Assembly: GCA_018829775.1 (NCBI GenBank) | Contig: JAHJTL010000053.1 | Location: 1 to 50,504 of the forward strand | Direction of reading: 5' to 3' | DNA: 50,504 nucleotides | Source: Chloroflexota bacterium | Lineage (GTDB): Bacteria > Chloroflexota > Dehalococcoidia > Dehalococcoidales > RBG-16-60-22 | Shown here: positions 15,632 to 24,846 of the stretch, in pieces | Numbering within the stretch: the stretch's first letter is position 1 | How the letters are laid out: each line of letters begins with the position of its first letter | Notes under the pieces: model-generated | The model's input: the letters and a program-made list of their open reading frames with translations, nothing else | The model's database searches: none | What the model was told of the DNA's origin: nothing | Program-made: the position numbers and the translations under genes

Positions 15632-16660
15632 TTAGTCTTCTTTCACCAGGTCGACCTTGGGCTTGACGTCCTTGTTCACCCAGTGGCGCGGCCATTTCCC
15701 GGTAAGTACTCTGGCTGCTTCCTGCGCCACGCTTAATTTGAGCCGCTTCAGCGAGGTGCTGGAGTTCGCCGCGCAGTGAGGAGTAAGCACTACGTCGTCC
15801 ATCTTGAGCAGCGGGTTGTCCGGCTCAATCGGTTCCACCTCAAAGACATCCAGGCCGGCACCGGCTATCCACTTCTCCCGCAGGGCTTTAATCAACGCCG
15901 CCTCATCAACCACTCCTCCTCGCGAGGTATTGATGAGGTAGGCGGTTGGCTTCATCTGCTTTAATTCCTTCTCACCAATCAGCTTACGGGTCTCCTGGTA
16001 CAGAGGTGTGTGAAGGGAGACGTAATCCGATTCTTTCAACAGTTCGGGAAGACCGACCAGAGTTATCCCGTGCTTCTCTGCGACCGATTTATCCAGATAG
16101 GGGTCGTACCCGATTGTTTTCAAACCGAAGCACTGTGCTTTCTGAGCCGTCAGGCGTCCGATATTCCCGCAGCCAACCAGCCCCAGCGTTTGTTGATATA
16201 GACCTGGTGTTTCGGTTGTCTCTGTCTGGAACTCACCCCAGCGTCCCTGCTTCAACCCTTCCGTCGAAGATACCAAAAGTCGGGCACAGGCAAGCAGCAA
16301 GGCCATGGCATGGTCGGAGACTTCTTTAATGCAGAAATCAGGGATGTTGACCACAATTACGTTATTATCGGTGGCAGCGTCTACGTCAATCGTGTCGTAG
16401 CCAATGCCATAGCGCACTGCCACTTTCAATTTGGGCAGTGATGACAGAACCCGGCGCGTTATCCGGGCAAAGACTATCAGCAGCGCATCCGCGTCTTTGG
16501 CCGCTTCAATTATTTCGTCTTCCGTCTTGCAGTCCGCTTCCACCAGGTCGGCGTTGACCCTGGCGAGCTCCTCGGTTTCCACTTCAATAGTTGCCACTAC
16601 CGGTGGGAGATGGAGCTTATCCTCCACTCGTATCACTTTGAATCGCGTTTCCGGCATCAT
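15632..16660 (-). CDS. D-isomer-specific 2-hydroxyacid dehydrogenase (CtBP-like)
   Basis: This NAD(P)-dependent enzyme interconverts a 2-hydroxy acid and a 2-oxo acid. The 342 residues show the Rossmann motif GLVGCGNIGRLTAQ with acidic YDP after the second strand, the substrate arginine in INTSRGGVVDE, the catalytic Glu in FEVEPIEPDNPL and the catalytic His in VLTPHCAANSS. Overall it most resembles the C-terminal-binding-protein/phosphoglycerate-dehydrogenase branch, so the physiological substrate is open. GAAGGAGG precedes a double ATG; the first is taken. A strong promoter lies at 16704-16732. It diverges from the membrane spermidine-synthase-like gene. Confidence 0.92.
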   Translation of the reverse strand: MMPETRFKVIRVEDKLHLPPVVATIEVETEELARVNADLVEADCKTEDEIIEAAKDADALLIVFARITRRVLSSLPKLKVAVRYGIGYDTIDVDAATDNNVIVVNIPDFCIKEVSDHAMALLLACARLLVSSTEGLKQGRWGEFQTETTETPGLYQQTLGLVGCGNIGRLTAQKAQCFGLKTIGYDPYLDKSVAEKHGITLVGLPELLKESDYVSLHTPLYQETRKLIGEKELKQMKPTAYLINTSRGGVVDEAALIKALREKWIAGAGLDVFEVEPIEPDNPLLKMDDVVLTPHCAANSSTSLKRLKLSVAQEAARVLTGKWPRHWVNKDVKPKVDLVKED

Positions 16661-16703
16661 TTCCTCCTTCAGACTCTATAGTAAAAGTTACAGGCTATTG
16701 CCT

Positions 16704-16732
16704 ATTATAAAGCATGGCCACCGTCATGTCAG
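16704..16732 (-). promoter_or_regulatory. Strong sigma70 promoter of the 2-hydroxyacid dehydrogenase
   Basis: On the minus strand CTGACA (16727-16732), a 17-base spacer, then a perfect TATAAT (16704-16709). The leader to the ATG at 16660 is about 35 bases. Confidence 0.75.
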
Positions 16733-16793
16733 CTATTTGCCCTGTTTCACTTCTAACGGGATGGCCGAAACCACGCCTATTCAATGAGCAGTA

Positions 16794-16802
16794 TGCTATA
16801 AT
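16794..16802 (+). promoter_or_regulatory. Extended -10 promoter element
   Basis: TGCTATAAT, an extended -10 element with a perfect hexamer, lies 19 bases before the ATG at 16821. No good -35 box is seen at 17 bases, which is common for extended -10 promoters. Confidence 0.55.
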
Positions 16803-16820
16803 CGTTTCAAGCCAGGAAAA

Positions 16821-19289
16821 ATGAAGCGAAGTAATGATATGGCACCAGCCACCATCACCACCTCTGAAGACAAGGGCCTGACCCGGGGTACACTGTGGAT
16901 TTTATTAATCGGGGTTTTCCTCACCTCATTCAGCATGCTGGCTTATGAAATCACCCTCGCCAGACTGCTCTCCGTACTTATCCTCTACCATTACGTCTTC
17001 GCCATCGTTTCTCTGGCCCTGCTGGGACTCGGGCTTGGCGGTATATTTGTCTATCTATTCAGGCGGCAGACGCTCAGTTCCGATAAAAGATTCGGCGCAC
17101 TGGCACTATTTGCCAGCTTGATCTCGCTGGCAATTCCGATTTCCGCCATACTGATGATTCGGATTGGCTATCTGGATAGCGCGACGAGTAGTATCCTGTT
17201 TTACTGTGTCCTGCTGTTCTTCCCGTTCTTCTTCACCGGCATTTTGCTGGCCGAGGTATTCCGTACATTCCCGGAAATCAGCGCCCGGGTCTATGGTGCT
17301 GACTTGGTTGGTGCAGCCCTCGGCTCGCTGGGCATCATTTTCTTCCTCGATGTCTTCGGTGCCATTAATACCAGCTTTTTCCTGGGTATTACGGCTGCCG
17401 TTGCCGCACTCCTGTTCGCCAGCAGGATATTTAAAAGCAGCATCCGGCGGGCGGCACTGCCGATAGCCAGCTTTGTCATCGCGGCCATCCTTTTAATCAC
17501 CAATTTGCCTGGCGCCTATCTGAGCGATATACCGATTATCGGCAAGAACCCCAACAAGGATATTCACCGCGCACTATATGAGAAATCTTCTCCGGCGCAG
17601 ATAATCGAAACACGGTGGAGCGCCTTCGGCCGGACGGACCTGGTTGAGTATACCCGGTATCCAGCACAGATGGAGATTTATCTGGACGGCACCGCTACGG
17701 CACCGATGTACCAGTTCAATGGCGACCTGGAAAATCCGGACCAGACCGTGCAGGACCTCAAGGCCACATTTTCCGGCTACTTCCCTTTTTATTTTCTCTC
17801 CGAAGATGAAAAAGACAACGCGCTTATCATCGGGCCCGGCGGCGGCAGGGACGTGCTGCTGGCTCTGATGGGCGACGTTGGCGAGATTATCGCGGTTGAG
17901 GTGAATCCCGACCTCGTGGATATGGTGCAGGAATACGCTCGGTACAATGGCGGCATTTTCACCGATTTTCCCAATGTAAAGGTCGTCGTTGATGAAGGCC
18001 GAAATTTCCTCAAACGCCAGAAGGATAAGTACGACATTATAATGCTCAGCCTTCCGGTTACCCAGACCAGCCGCAGCCTTGAAGGCTATTCCCTGACGGA
18101 AAATTTCCTGTTCACCACGGAGTCCATCCATGATTACCTGGACCACCTGACCGAGGAAGGCCGACTTATGGTGGTGACCCACGACGATTTCACTGCCTGG
18201 CGGCTGCTGTCCATCTCGCTGGTATCACTTGAGCAGAGAGGTATCCAGAACGCTGACGCACTTCAGCAGATTTACATGTTTGGCCTTAGCTCGGGTGAAA
18301 CCGTATATCCGTGCTTTGTCCTGAAAAAGACGCCGTTTGCACCCGAAGAGGCGCTCGTCAGACATGAGAAAATGGTCGAATTGGGCTATGAGCCGATGCT
18401 GTCTTATTTCCCGTTCGTTGAGGATGAGGGAACCGTTAATCCGACACTTCGGGACCTCGCCAGTGGAAAGCTGAGTTTCCGTCAGATTGCCGAAGTCGCC
18501 AGAGGGATGGGCATGGACTTCAGTACGGTTACCGATAACAGCCCGTTCTTCTACAAGATTGACGTGGGGCTGCCGCAACCGGTGTCGCTGGTTTTCTGGT
18601 TTTCCTTTGTTCTGATGATACTCGTGCTTGTGGGGCCGCAGACGTACTGGTATCTTCGTTCTTCCCGCAGCCGCGGCCAGGCCAGGGGTCGCCAGAGCAA
18701 GAAGAAGGGGCTAACCCGCTCCGTGTTCCTGTTTGCACTGATCGGCATCGGCTTTATGCTCATTGAAATTTCATTAATCCAGAGATTCATCCTCTACCTC
18801 GGCCAGCCGGTGCTGTCAATGGCCGTCCTTCTGTTTTCGCTGCTGGTTGGTGCCGGCCTGGGCAGCCTGTACAGCGGCCGCCTGCCCCGCGAAAATATAC
18901 TCAAGGGTATTACGACGGCTGCCATCTCCGTTGCTTTACTGTCAGTCGTTTACATCTTCCTCATCCCCCTTGTTTTCAACCAGCTGCTGGGGCTGGCTCT
19001 GGCGCTGCGTTTGCTGGTCATGGTGGTCATGCTGGTGCCCCTGGGGTTCTTAATGGGCTTCCCGTTTCCACTTGGCATCAGGGCGCTGAAAGAAGTTGAA
19101 TTGGACAGATATATTCCCTGGATGTGGGGCATAAACGGCGTGGGGTCAGTATTGGGTTCGACATTTACCATTGTCCTTGCTATCAGCCTCGGTTTCGCCC
19201 AGGCATTGCTGGTCGGCGCCATCTGCTATCTGCTCGTTTTCCTTGTTTTTGCCAGATATGGGATAGTAAATATAATGAGTCGGCATTAA
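16821..19289 (+). CDS. Membrane-embedded spermidine-synthase-like protein
   Basis: This 822-residue protein has three parts. The N-terminal 230 residues hold about six hydrophobic segments. The middle (about 255-560) has a spermidine-synthase/methyltransferase-like Rossmann domain with ALIIGPGGGRDVLLAL, IAVEVNPDLVDMV and YDIIMLSLPV. The C-terminal 240 residues hold about seven further membrane segments. Fusions of membrane parts with a spermidine synthase domain are widespread, but most have no proven polyamine product. The aspartate-rich catalytic strand of true spermidine synthases is replaced here by MLSLPV, so aminopropyl transfer is doubtful. A metallo-beta-lactamase-fold gene begins 9 bases after its stop, indicating one transcript. 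Confidence 0.8.
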   Translation: MKRSNDMAPATITTSEDKGLTRGTLWILLIGVFLTSFSMLAYEITLARLLSVLILYHYVFAIVSLALLGLGLGGIFVYLFRRQTLSSDKRFGALALFASLISLAIPISAILMIRIGYLDSATSSILFYCVLLFFPFFFTGILLAEVFRTFPEISARVYGADLVGAALGSLGIIFFLDVFGAINTSFFLGITAAVAALLFASRIFKSSIRRAALPIASFVIAAILLITNLPGAYLSDIPIIGKNPNKDIHRALYEKSSPAQIIETRWSAFGRTDLVEYTRYPAQMEIYLDGTATAPMYQFNGDLENPDQTVQDLKATFSGYFPFYFLSEDEKDNALIIGPGGGRDVLLALMGDVGEIIAVEVNPDLVDMVQEYARYNGGIFTDFPNVKVVVDEGRNFLKRQKDKYDIIMLSLPVTQTSRSLEGYSLTENFLFTTESIHDYLDHLTEEGRLMVVTHDDFTAWRLLSISLVSLEQRGIQNADALQQIYMFGLSSGETVYPCFVLKKTPFAPEEALVRHEKMVELGYEPMLSYFPFVEDEGTVNPTLRDLASGKLSFRQIAEVARGMGMDFSTVTDNSPFFYKIDVGLPQPVSLVFWFSFVLMILVLVGPQTYWYLRSSRSRGQARGRQSKKKGLTRSVFLFALIGIGFMLIEISLIQRFILYLGQPVLSMAVLLFSLLVGAGLGSLYSGRLPRENILKGITTAAISVALLSVVYIFLIPLVFNQLLGLALALRLLVMVVMLVPLGFLMGFPFPLGIRALKEVELDRYIPWMWGINGVGSVLGSTFTIVLAISLGFAQALLVGAICYLLVFLVFARYGIVNIMSRH

Positions 19290-19298
19290 AGAGATACA

Positions 19299-19997
19299 GT
19301 GCTTAAGCTGATTTTTCTCGGTACCAAGGGCGAAATTGAGGAATCGAATGAGAAACACCGGTATAACTCCTCATTGTTGCTCGTTTCGGAAGGCGATAGA
19401 TTGCTTGTTGATTACGGAATGCTTCACCAGTATAATCTGGAAGAGCTTGCGCCGGGTGCCCTGCTCATTACGCACGCTCACCCGGACCACTATGTATGGC
19501 TGGAACAGGATATACAGGCCGATATCCCTGTTTATCTGACGGAAGAGACGCTCGCCTATGGCAAATTCAAGCCGTCAAACATCAATGTTATTGAACCGGG
19601 GGAATATATAACGGAGGGGAGTTTTCAATTTCTTGCCTACCGCGTGCTTCATTCCATAAGATGCCCGGCAGTCGGATACAAGGTGAAAACGCAGAATAAG
19701 ACGCTGGTCTATAATCCTGACCTGGTGGATATCGTAAACAAGGCAGAGGTGCTGGCTGATGTTGATTACTATATTGGAGATGGTTCCTCGATAAAGTCCA
19801 ATCTGGTGAGAAGGAGAGGCGATATCCTTTTCGGACACACCCAGATGACAACGCAGATAAACTGGTGCAAGAAGTATGGCATCGACCATATCCTCTTCAC
19901 CCACCTCGGCAGGGAGACCACCGCCGCTGAAGATGAATTCGGTCGCGACCATCCGGAAGCGATTTTTGCTTATGACGGCATGGAGGTTATAATTTAG
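19299..19997 (+). CDS. Metallo-beta-lactamase-fold hydrolase
   Basis: This is a 232-residue protein with a GTG start, 9 bases after the upstream stop. The metal-binding signature THAHPDH occupies residues 58-64 (His59, His61, Asp63, His64). Later His and Asp residues that could complete a two-metal site are in HSIRCPAVGYK, YIGDGSS, FGHTQM and FTHLGRET. The family includes RNase Z-like, PhnP-like and other phosphoesterases; nothing fixes the substrate. The predicted protein is soluble. Coupling to the membrane spermidine-synthase-like gene suggests a joint function, but this is inference from position. Confidence 0.82.
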   Translation: MLKLIFLGTKGEIEESNEKHRYNSSLLLVSEGDRLLVDYGMLHQYNLEELAPGALLITHAHPDHYVWLEQDIQADIPVYLTEETLAYGKFKPSNINVIEPGEYITEGSFQFLAYRVLHSIRCPAVGYKVKTQNKTLVYNPDLVDIVNKAEVLADVDYYIGDGSSIKSNLVRRRGDILFGHTQMTTQINWCKKYGIDHILFTHLGRETTAAEDEFGRDHPEAIFAYDGMEVII

Positions 19998-20027
19998 GGG
20001 ATAGCATCCTGAGCAAGGAGGAGGCCA

Positions 20028-21119
20028 ATGGAAAAGCTGAAAGAAGTCCAGAGACTGGGCCAGTCCATATGGCTCGATTTCATTCAGCGGGGGCTGATTA
20101 CCAGCGGTCAGCTGAAGCAACTGGTGGATGACGGCATAAGCGGTATGACCAGCAATCCTACCATTTTCCACAAGGCGGTTACCCAGGGGCAGGACTACGA
20201 TGAAGCGATAAAGTCCATCCTGAAGTCCACCCCTGACGCCGGCATTATGGATATCTATGACCGCCTTACGGTAGAGGATATCCAGATGGCGACCGATGTG
20301 TTTCGCCCTGTTTATGATGCCAGCGACGGCGTTAACGGGCTGGTCAGCCTTGAGCCAGCACCCAAACTGGCCTATGACACGGAGGGGACACTTGCTGAAG
20401 TACGTCGTCTGTGGCAGCTGGTCGACCGGCCCAACCTGATGATAAAAGTGCCTTCCACCCCACCCGCTATCCCGGCCATTGAACAGCTCATTGCCGAAGG
20501 CATCAATATCAATATCACCCTTATGTTCTCCATGGCGCACTATGAAGCGGTCTCCCGGGCGTACCTTCAGGGAATCGCCCGCTGTTCCAACCCGGGGCAG
20601 ATAACTTCGGTGGCCTCTTTCTTCGTCAGCCGCGTGGACACATACGTTGACCGTGAACTGGAAAAGATAGGCACCGGAGAGGCGCTATCACTGCGTGGCA
20701 AAGCCGCGGTGGCCAACTCCAAACTGGTCTACCATCGCTTCAAGGAACTCTTCTCAGGAAAGGAATTTGCCAGGCAGAAGCAACGTGGTGCCCGCGTTCA
20801 GAGGGTGCTCTGGGGAAGCACCAGCGCCAAAAACCCCGACTACTCCGATGTGAAATACGTCGATGAACTGATGGGACCGGACACGATTAACACTCTGCCG
20901 ATGGAAACCATTGATTTGTTCCTTGACCACGGCGAAGTCAGAGACACATTGAATGAAGGTGTAGCCGACGCGGAGCAGGTTTTAAATGACCTGAAGAAGG
21001 TCGGCATTGACCTGGATGCGATTACCGAGCAACTGCAGGTGGATGGCGTGAAGGCATTCAGCGACTCTTTTGACCAGTTGCTTCGTGCCCTGGAAGAGAA
21101 ATGCCGTCAATTCGGGTAG
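20028..21119 (+). CDS. tal: Transaldolase
   Basis: This enzyme of the non-oxidative pentose phosphate pathway moves a dihydroxyacetone unit between sugar phosphates. The 363 residues fit the longer transaldolase class. Family marks are SIWLDFIQRG, GISGMTSNPTIF, VSLEPAP, the Schiff-base Lys140 in NLMIKVPSTP, GININITLMFS, VASFFVSRVDTYVD and RVLWGSTSAKNPDY. AAGGAGGAGG lies before the ATG. It is followed after 41 bases by a trehalose-synthase-like glycosyltransferase, so carbohydrate metabolism may link the two. Confidence 0.94.
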   Translation: MEKLKEVQRLGQSIWLDFIQRGLITSGQLKQLVDDGISGMTSNPTIFHKAVTQGQDYDEAIKSILKSTPDAGIMDIYDRLTVEDIQMATDVFRPVYDASDGVNGLVSLEPAPKLAYDTEGTLAEVRRLWQLVDRPNLMIKVPSTPPAIPAIEQLIAEGININITLMFSMAHYEAVSRAYLQGIARCSNPGQITSVASFFVSRVDTYVDRELEKIGTGEALSLRGKAAVANSKLVYHRFKELFSGKEFARQKQRGARVQRVLWGSTSAKNPDYSDVKYVDELMGPDTINTLPMETIDLFLDHGEVRDTLNEGVADAEQVLNDLKKVGIDLDAITEQLQVDGVKAFSDSFDQLLRALEEKCRQFG

Positions 21120-21160
21120 ACGGTAGCGCTAGATAAAATAATATAGGAGAATATGCGGAT

Positions 21161-22414
21161 ATGACCGAATTTCACATTGCCAGGCCAAAATTTCATATTA
21201 CCAGTCTTGACGACTATGAACCGCTTGTGGGAAAGGAGACAGTCGAACGCATTCGGGAAAAAGCCAGGCCTCTCCACGGGCTGCATATCGCCAATGTTAA
21301 TTCAACCTACTACGGTGGCGGCGTATCCCAGCTGCTCTCATCACTGACGCTTCTGATGGACAGCGTCGGCATCGAGACGGGCTGGCGGGTTATCGTAGGC
21401 TCACCGGACTTCTTCAGCATCACCAAAAAGATGCACAACGCCCTGCAGGGTGGGTCCATAAATCTCACCGACCGTAAAATGGAGTTGTATGAAGCCACTA
21501 TCTACGAGAACTCAATTCGCAACCACCTGTATCACGACATAGTCATTGTCCACGACCCCCAACCCCTCCCCATTATCAACTACTACCGGCGTAGAGGACC
21601 CTGGATATGGCGCTGCCATATCGACCTCTCCCACCCCAACCAAGAGCTATGGGATTACCTGTCACCGTTCGTGGAAAAATATGACGCCGTCATTCTCAGC
21701 TCCGAAGATTACGCTCAGAAACTGTCGACACCGCAGCTTTTCTTCATGCCGGCCATCGACCCCTTTTCCATTACCAATCGTGAAATGAATCCAGAAGATA
21801 CCGAAGAGCGACTGCGCCACTACGGTATTCCCACCGACCTGCCTCTTATAGTCCAGATATCACGTTTCGACCGCTGGAAAGACCCGGAAGGCGTCATCAA
21901 GGCTTTTCGTCTGGCCCGAAAGGAAGTGCCCTGTACCCTGGTATTGCTGGGCAATGTGGCCACCGACGACCCCGAAGGTGAAACGGTATACAATTCATTG
22001 CTTGACCAGCGCGAGGAACGCATTATTATTCTCAGCCGACAGGACGGTGCGCTGGTCAATGCCCTGCAACGCCGGGCAGCGGTGGTTCTGCAGAAATCAA
22101 TTCGCGAGGGGTTCGGTCTCACCGTTTCCGAGGCGATGTGGAAAGGGACGCCGGTGATTGGCGGGAACGTGGGCGGCATTCGCTACCAGATTGAGGACGG
22201 CGTGAGCGGCTTCCTGGTCGATACCATCGAGGAAGCCGCCGACAGAATCGTCCGGCTGTTGAAAGACAGGAGTCTGCGCGACCATATGGGAAAACAGGCC
22301 AGAGAAACGGTGAGAGAGCAATTTCTCCTCACCCGCTACCTCGAGCAATACATTGACCTGTTCAATTCCTTTGAGCCGTCGTTTCGGCTGGTCGGTAAAT
22401 TGAAAAACAGGTAG
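21161..22414 (+). CDS. Glycosyltransferase family 4, TreT-like trehalose synthase
   Basis: This 417-residue GT-B enzyme is most like TreT, the glycosyltransferring trehalose synthase that joins an NDP-glucose and glucose. The N-terminal half has the TreT-type NSTYYGGGVSQLLSSL loop near residue 48 and an IWRCHIDLSHPN segment. The C-terminal half has VQISRFDRWKDPEGVI, LLGNVATDDPEGE and the nucleotide-sugar motif SIREGFGLTVSEAMWKGTPV with the paired glutamates. These are the family features known to me. Other GT4 substrates cannot be excluded. It could make trehalose as a compatible solute. Confidence 0.82.
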   Translation: MTEFHIARPKFHITSLDDYEPLVGKETVERIREKARPLHGLHIANVNSTYYGGGVSQLLSSLTLLMDSVGIETGWRVIVGSPDFFSITKKMHNALQGGSINLTDRKMELYEATIYENSIRNHLYHDIVIVHDPQPLPIINYYRRRGPWIWRCHIDLSHPNQELWDYLSPFVEKYDAVILSSEDYAQKLSTPQLFFMPAIDPFSITNREMNPEDTEERLRHYGIPTDLPLIVQISRFDRWKDPEGVIKAFRLARKEVPCTLVLLGNVATDDPEGETVYNSLLDQREERIIILSRQDGALVNALQRRAAVVLQKSIREGFGLTVSEAMWKGTPVIGGNVGGIRYQIEDGVSGFLVDTIEEAADRIVRLLKDRSLRDHMGKQARETVREQFLLTRYLEQYIDLFNSFEPSFRLVGKLKNR

Positions 22415-22452
22415 TTAAAGCGCATAATTTTGCTGTTCTGGAGGATTGAAGC

Positions 22453-23604
22453 ATGAAGATCACCAAGGTAACACCCATTTTCTGCGACGCGGCGTGGCGG
22501 GCTTTTACCTTCGTCAAGGTGGAAACTGACGAGGGTCTGGTTGGCTATGGTGAATGCACCGACAACAGCAGCGCGTTTGGCGTCGCTGGCTGTGTCAGGG
22601 ACCTGGAACCGCGCCTTATCGGCAAAGACCCACGAGCCGTGGAGAGGCTCTACCGCGAGATGAGCCATCGCTTCCAGCATAACCCCGGGGGCATCGCCCA
22701 GAAAGCCATCGCCGGCATAGAAATCGCCCTCTGGGACATAAAGGCCAAGGCACTCAACGTTCCGCTCTATGAACTGTTTGGCGGGCCTGTTAACGATAAG
22801 ATACGTATATACTGGTCTCATTGCGGCACCTACCGTGTCCGCAACCCCGAACTGTACCCGGACAAGCCAGCCCTGAAAACGTATGACGATATCGCCGCTC
22901 TGGGTGAAGAGGTAGCAGCCAATGGTTATACGGCGCTTAAAACCAATATTCTCACGCCCGGGGAGCCACCCCGTATGCTTTGGTCTTTGGAGCAGAATAT
23001 AGATACTGGCATACTGAAAACCATTGACCGACTGATGAGCACCTTCCGCAAGGCGGTGGGCGATGATATTGACCTCTGCCTCGACCTGAATTTCAATTTC
23101 AAGACGGAGGGCTTCATTCAGGTCGCCAGGGTTGTTGAGCCGTATAACCTGATGTGGCTGGAAATGGATATCTACGACCCGGAGGCGCTCCTCCAGGTCA
23201 AGGAATCAACCAGAGTGCCCATCTGCTCCGGGGAAAGTATATACAACATGAAAGGCTACCTCCCCTATCTGGAAAAGCACGCCATGGACGTCTGCATGAT
23301 AGACCTGCCCTGGAACGGATACATAGAATCGCGCCGCGTGGCTGCCCTGGCCGACATGTATGAGATGGTGACGGCGCCCCACAACTACTACAGCCACCTT
23401 TCAACCTTCATGAACGCTCATTTCTGTGCCTCCATACCCAACTTCAAGATTATGGAGACGGATGTCGACAGCGTGCCCTGGCGTGATGACATCACCACCG
23501 AGCTGCCGGATATAAGAGAGGGTTACATCTACCTGCCCAAAAAGCCGGGGATTGGGGTGGAACTCAACGAGAAGGAAATCGCCAGGCACCCGTGGCCTAA
23601 GTAA
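22453..23604 (+). CDS. Enolase-superfamily enzyme (mandelate racemase/muconate lactonizing type)
   Basis: This 383-residue enzyme would abstract a proton next to a carboxylate, most likely as an acid-sugar dehydratase or racemase. Metal ligands can be placed at Asp211 (CLDLNFNF), Glu237 (WLEMD) and Glu261 (ICSGES). Lys163 in TALKTN and His310 in APHNYYSHL, with Asp284 in IDLPWNG, fit the two opposing acid/base sides. The capping domain spans residues 1-125. GGAGG lies before the ATG. Its substrate is not predictable. It is the last plus-strand gene before a convergent small membrane protein. Confidence 0.9.
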   Translation: MKITKVTPIFCDAAWRAFTFVKVETDEGLVGYGECTDNSSAFGVAGCVRDLEPRLIGKDPRAVERLYREMSHRFQHNPGGIAQKAIAGIEIALWDIKAKALNVPLYELFGGPVNDKIRIYWSHCGTYRVRNPELYPDKPALKTYDDIAALGEEVAANGYTALKTNILTPGEPPRMLWSLEQNIDTGILKTIDRLMSTFRKAVGDDIDLCLDLNFNFKTEGFIQVARVVEPYNLMWLEMDIYDPEALLQVKESTRVPICSGESIYNMKGYLPYLEKHAMDVCMIDLPWNGYIESRRVAALADMYEMVTAPHNYYSHLSTFMNAHFCASIPNFKIMETDVDSVPWRDDITTELPDIREGYIYLPKKPGIGVELNEKEIARHPWPK

Positions 23605-23633
23605 GTACCACGAACCATGTCTTGTTCAGGTTG

Positions 23634-24044
23634 TTACTTAAATTCCCCCTTTGAGAGAACGATTAGGACGATAAGTGTTATTGGAAATAATAGAGACAAT
23701 GCATAGTAGGCTGCAATAATACCTGAGTTGCCCACATCGAAGCCGCCAAATGCTATTGGTGCTAACCAAATAATTGGAATTGTGGCGGCTGCGCCCGCAA
23801 ATGCTAATCCCCATCTTCTGCAGAGTAAGGCACAGATACCTCCAACCATAGACACTATACCGGAAAAACCAGCGATGAAGGGTATCAGCCACTGCCATCC
23901 GAACGCAATTAGCTCCCACGTTTCCAATTGCCGTGGTGCCTCTAGATATAACAACGTGAAGATGTAAAAGGCAGAGGTAACCCCCCCAAACCCAGCCAGT
24001 ATTTCAAATACCCCCGCTACTATTGGCATCCACTTCCTGCTCAT
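23634..24044 (-). CDS. Small four-helix membrane protein, hypothetical
   Basis: This 136-residue protein has four hydrophobic segments (about 8-30, 48-68, 76-97 and 105-130) separated by short loops. It starts MSRKWMPIVAGVFEILAGFGG and contains MVGGICALLCRRWGLAFAGAAATI. This pattern is seen in uncharacterised membrane proteins with no assigned role. It lies 31 bases downstream of the Lrp-type regulator on the same strand and could be cotranscribed with it. Base use is more AT-rich than the enolase-type gene it converges on. Confidence 0.7.
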   Translation of the reverse strand: MSRKWMPIVAGVFEILAGFGGVTSAFYIFTLLYLEAPRQLETWELIAFGWQWLIPFIAGFSGIVSMVGGICALLCRRWGLAFAGAAATIPIIWLAPIAFGGFDVGNSGIIAAYYALSLLFPITLIVLIVLSKGEFK

Positions 24045-24075
24045 GATACGCTCCCAGGTTTTTGGCTAGAATCGC

Positions 24076-24543
24076 TTACTTAGAGCTGCCTGACTGCTCC
24101 AGGCTCCTCAGCCAGCCCACCTCGTCCTTTTTTACGTCCAGAATTAGGAAGGTCTCGCTTTTCCTGATTCCCGGCACGCCGGCCAGGTAGTCCTTGACGA
24201 ATTGGGTCAGCTCGCTGGAGGAGTGAAACCACGCACCGATAAACAGATCGTGGTTGCCGGTGCAGAGAGATACGTAGCGAACATTCGGGCAATTGGCCAG
24301 TGACTCGGAAATCTTATCGATTTGACCCAGTTCCACCTCAAGGGCAATGATGGCGATGATATTGTAGCCCAGTTTTGACGGATTCACGATTGCGGTGAAG
24401 GTGATGATGCCCTGTTCCTCGAGGTGCTGAATCCGCCGCCGGATCGTCGTTTCGCTTACGTTCAGTTTGCGGGATAGCTCCGCGCTGCTCTGCCGGGCAT
24501 CCTTGGTCAGTTCCGCAATCAAACGAAGGTCCAGGTCATCCAT
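24076..24543 (-). CDS. Lrp/AsnC-family transcriptional regulator
   Basis: This 155-residue regulator has an N-terminal helix-turn-helix (DLDLRLIAELTKDARQSSAE, then SETTIRRRIQHLEEQGII) and a C-terminal RAM/ACT-like ligand domain (IIAIIALEVELG to FLILDVKKDE). The ATG at 24543 is chosen because Lrp proteins normally begin just before DDLDLRLI; an upstream TTG at 24582 would add 13 residues. Family members sense amino acids, often leucine or other branched-chain types, and control their metabolism. It diverges from the 2-oxoacid oxidoreductase/mutase operon, with 303 bases between the starts, and is the natural candidate to control it. Confidence 0.92.
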   Translation of the reverse strand: MDDLDLRLIAELTKDARQSSAELSRKLNVSETTIRRRIQHLEEQGIITFTAIVNPSKLGYNIIAIIALEVELGQIDKISESLANCPNVRYVSLCTGNHDLFIGAWFHSSSELTQFVKDYLAGVPGIRKSETFLILDVKKDEVGWLRSLEQSGSSK

Positions 24544-24846
24544 GGCAGAAAATAGTATGGCACGAGATATCCCCGCTGTCAATTCATAAAATCAATAATA
24601 TTTTCTACTTTTGAGCTTGGAAAAAGATATGAAATTGATGGTTCGCTGCTTTTAAACGACTTTGTTTCCCGTTTTGCCGAATTTATATATTTATATATTC
24701 AATTATGCTAATATTGGTCATATATTACGCGGCATATGCCCTTTTCCGCCACATCTTAGCCCTTGACCATAGAAATCACAGGGTTGATAATTATAGGCAG
24801 ATAGCCTATTCCTTTTCAGAATGGCCGGTGAAAGGGGGGTGAAAAT
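24544..24846. promoter_or_regulatory. AT-rich divergent control region
   Basis: The region between the Lrp-type regulator and the ferredoxin gene is AT-rich around 24600-24730, with runs such as TTTATATATTTATATATTC and TAATATTGGTCATATATTA that would suit Lrp-type binding and bending. The promoter at 24763-24791 lies at its right. No B12 riboswitch could be recognised despite the mutase downstream. Confidence 0.45.
24763..24791 (+). promoter_or_regulatory. Promoter of the oxidoreductase/mutase operon
   Basis: TTGACC at 24763-24768, a 17-base spacer, then GATAAT at 24786-24791. Transcription would begin near 24798, about 49 bases before the ferredoxin ATG, which has an AAAGGGGGG ribosome site. 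Confidence 0.65.

Noticed and set aside
19575-20540. 321-residue minus-strand frame
   Set aside because: It spans the end of the metallo-beta-lactamase-fold gene and the start of transaldolase, both well supported on the plus strand.
24544-24846. B12 riboswitch before the mutase operon
   Set aside because: No B12-box-like conserved sequence or suitable helix set could be recognised in the leader.
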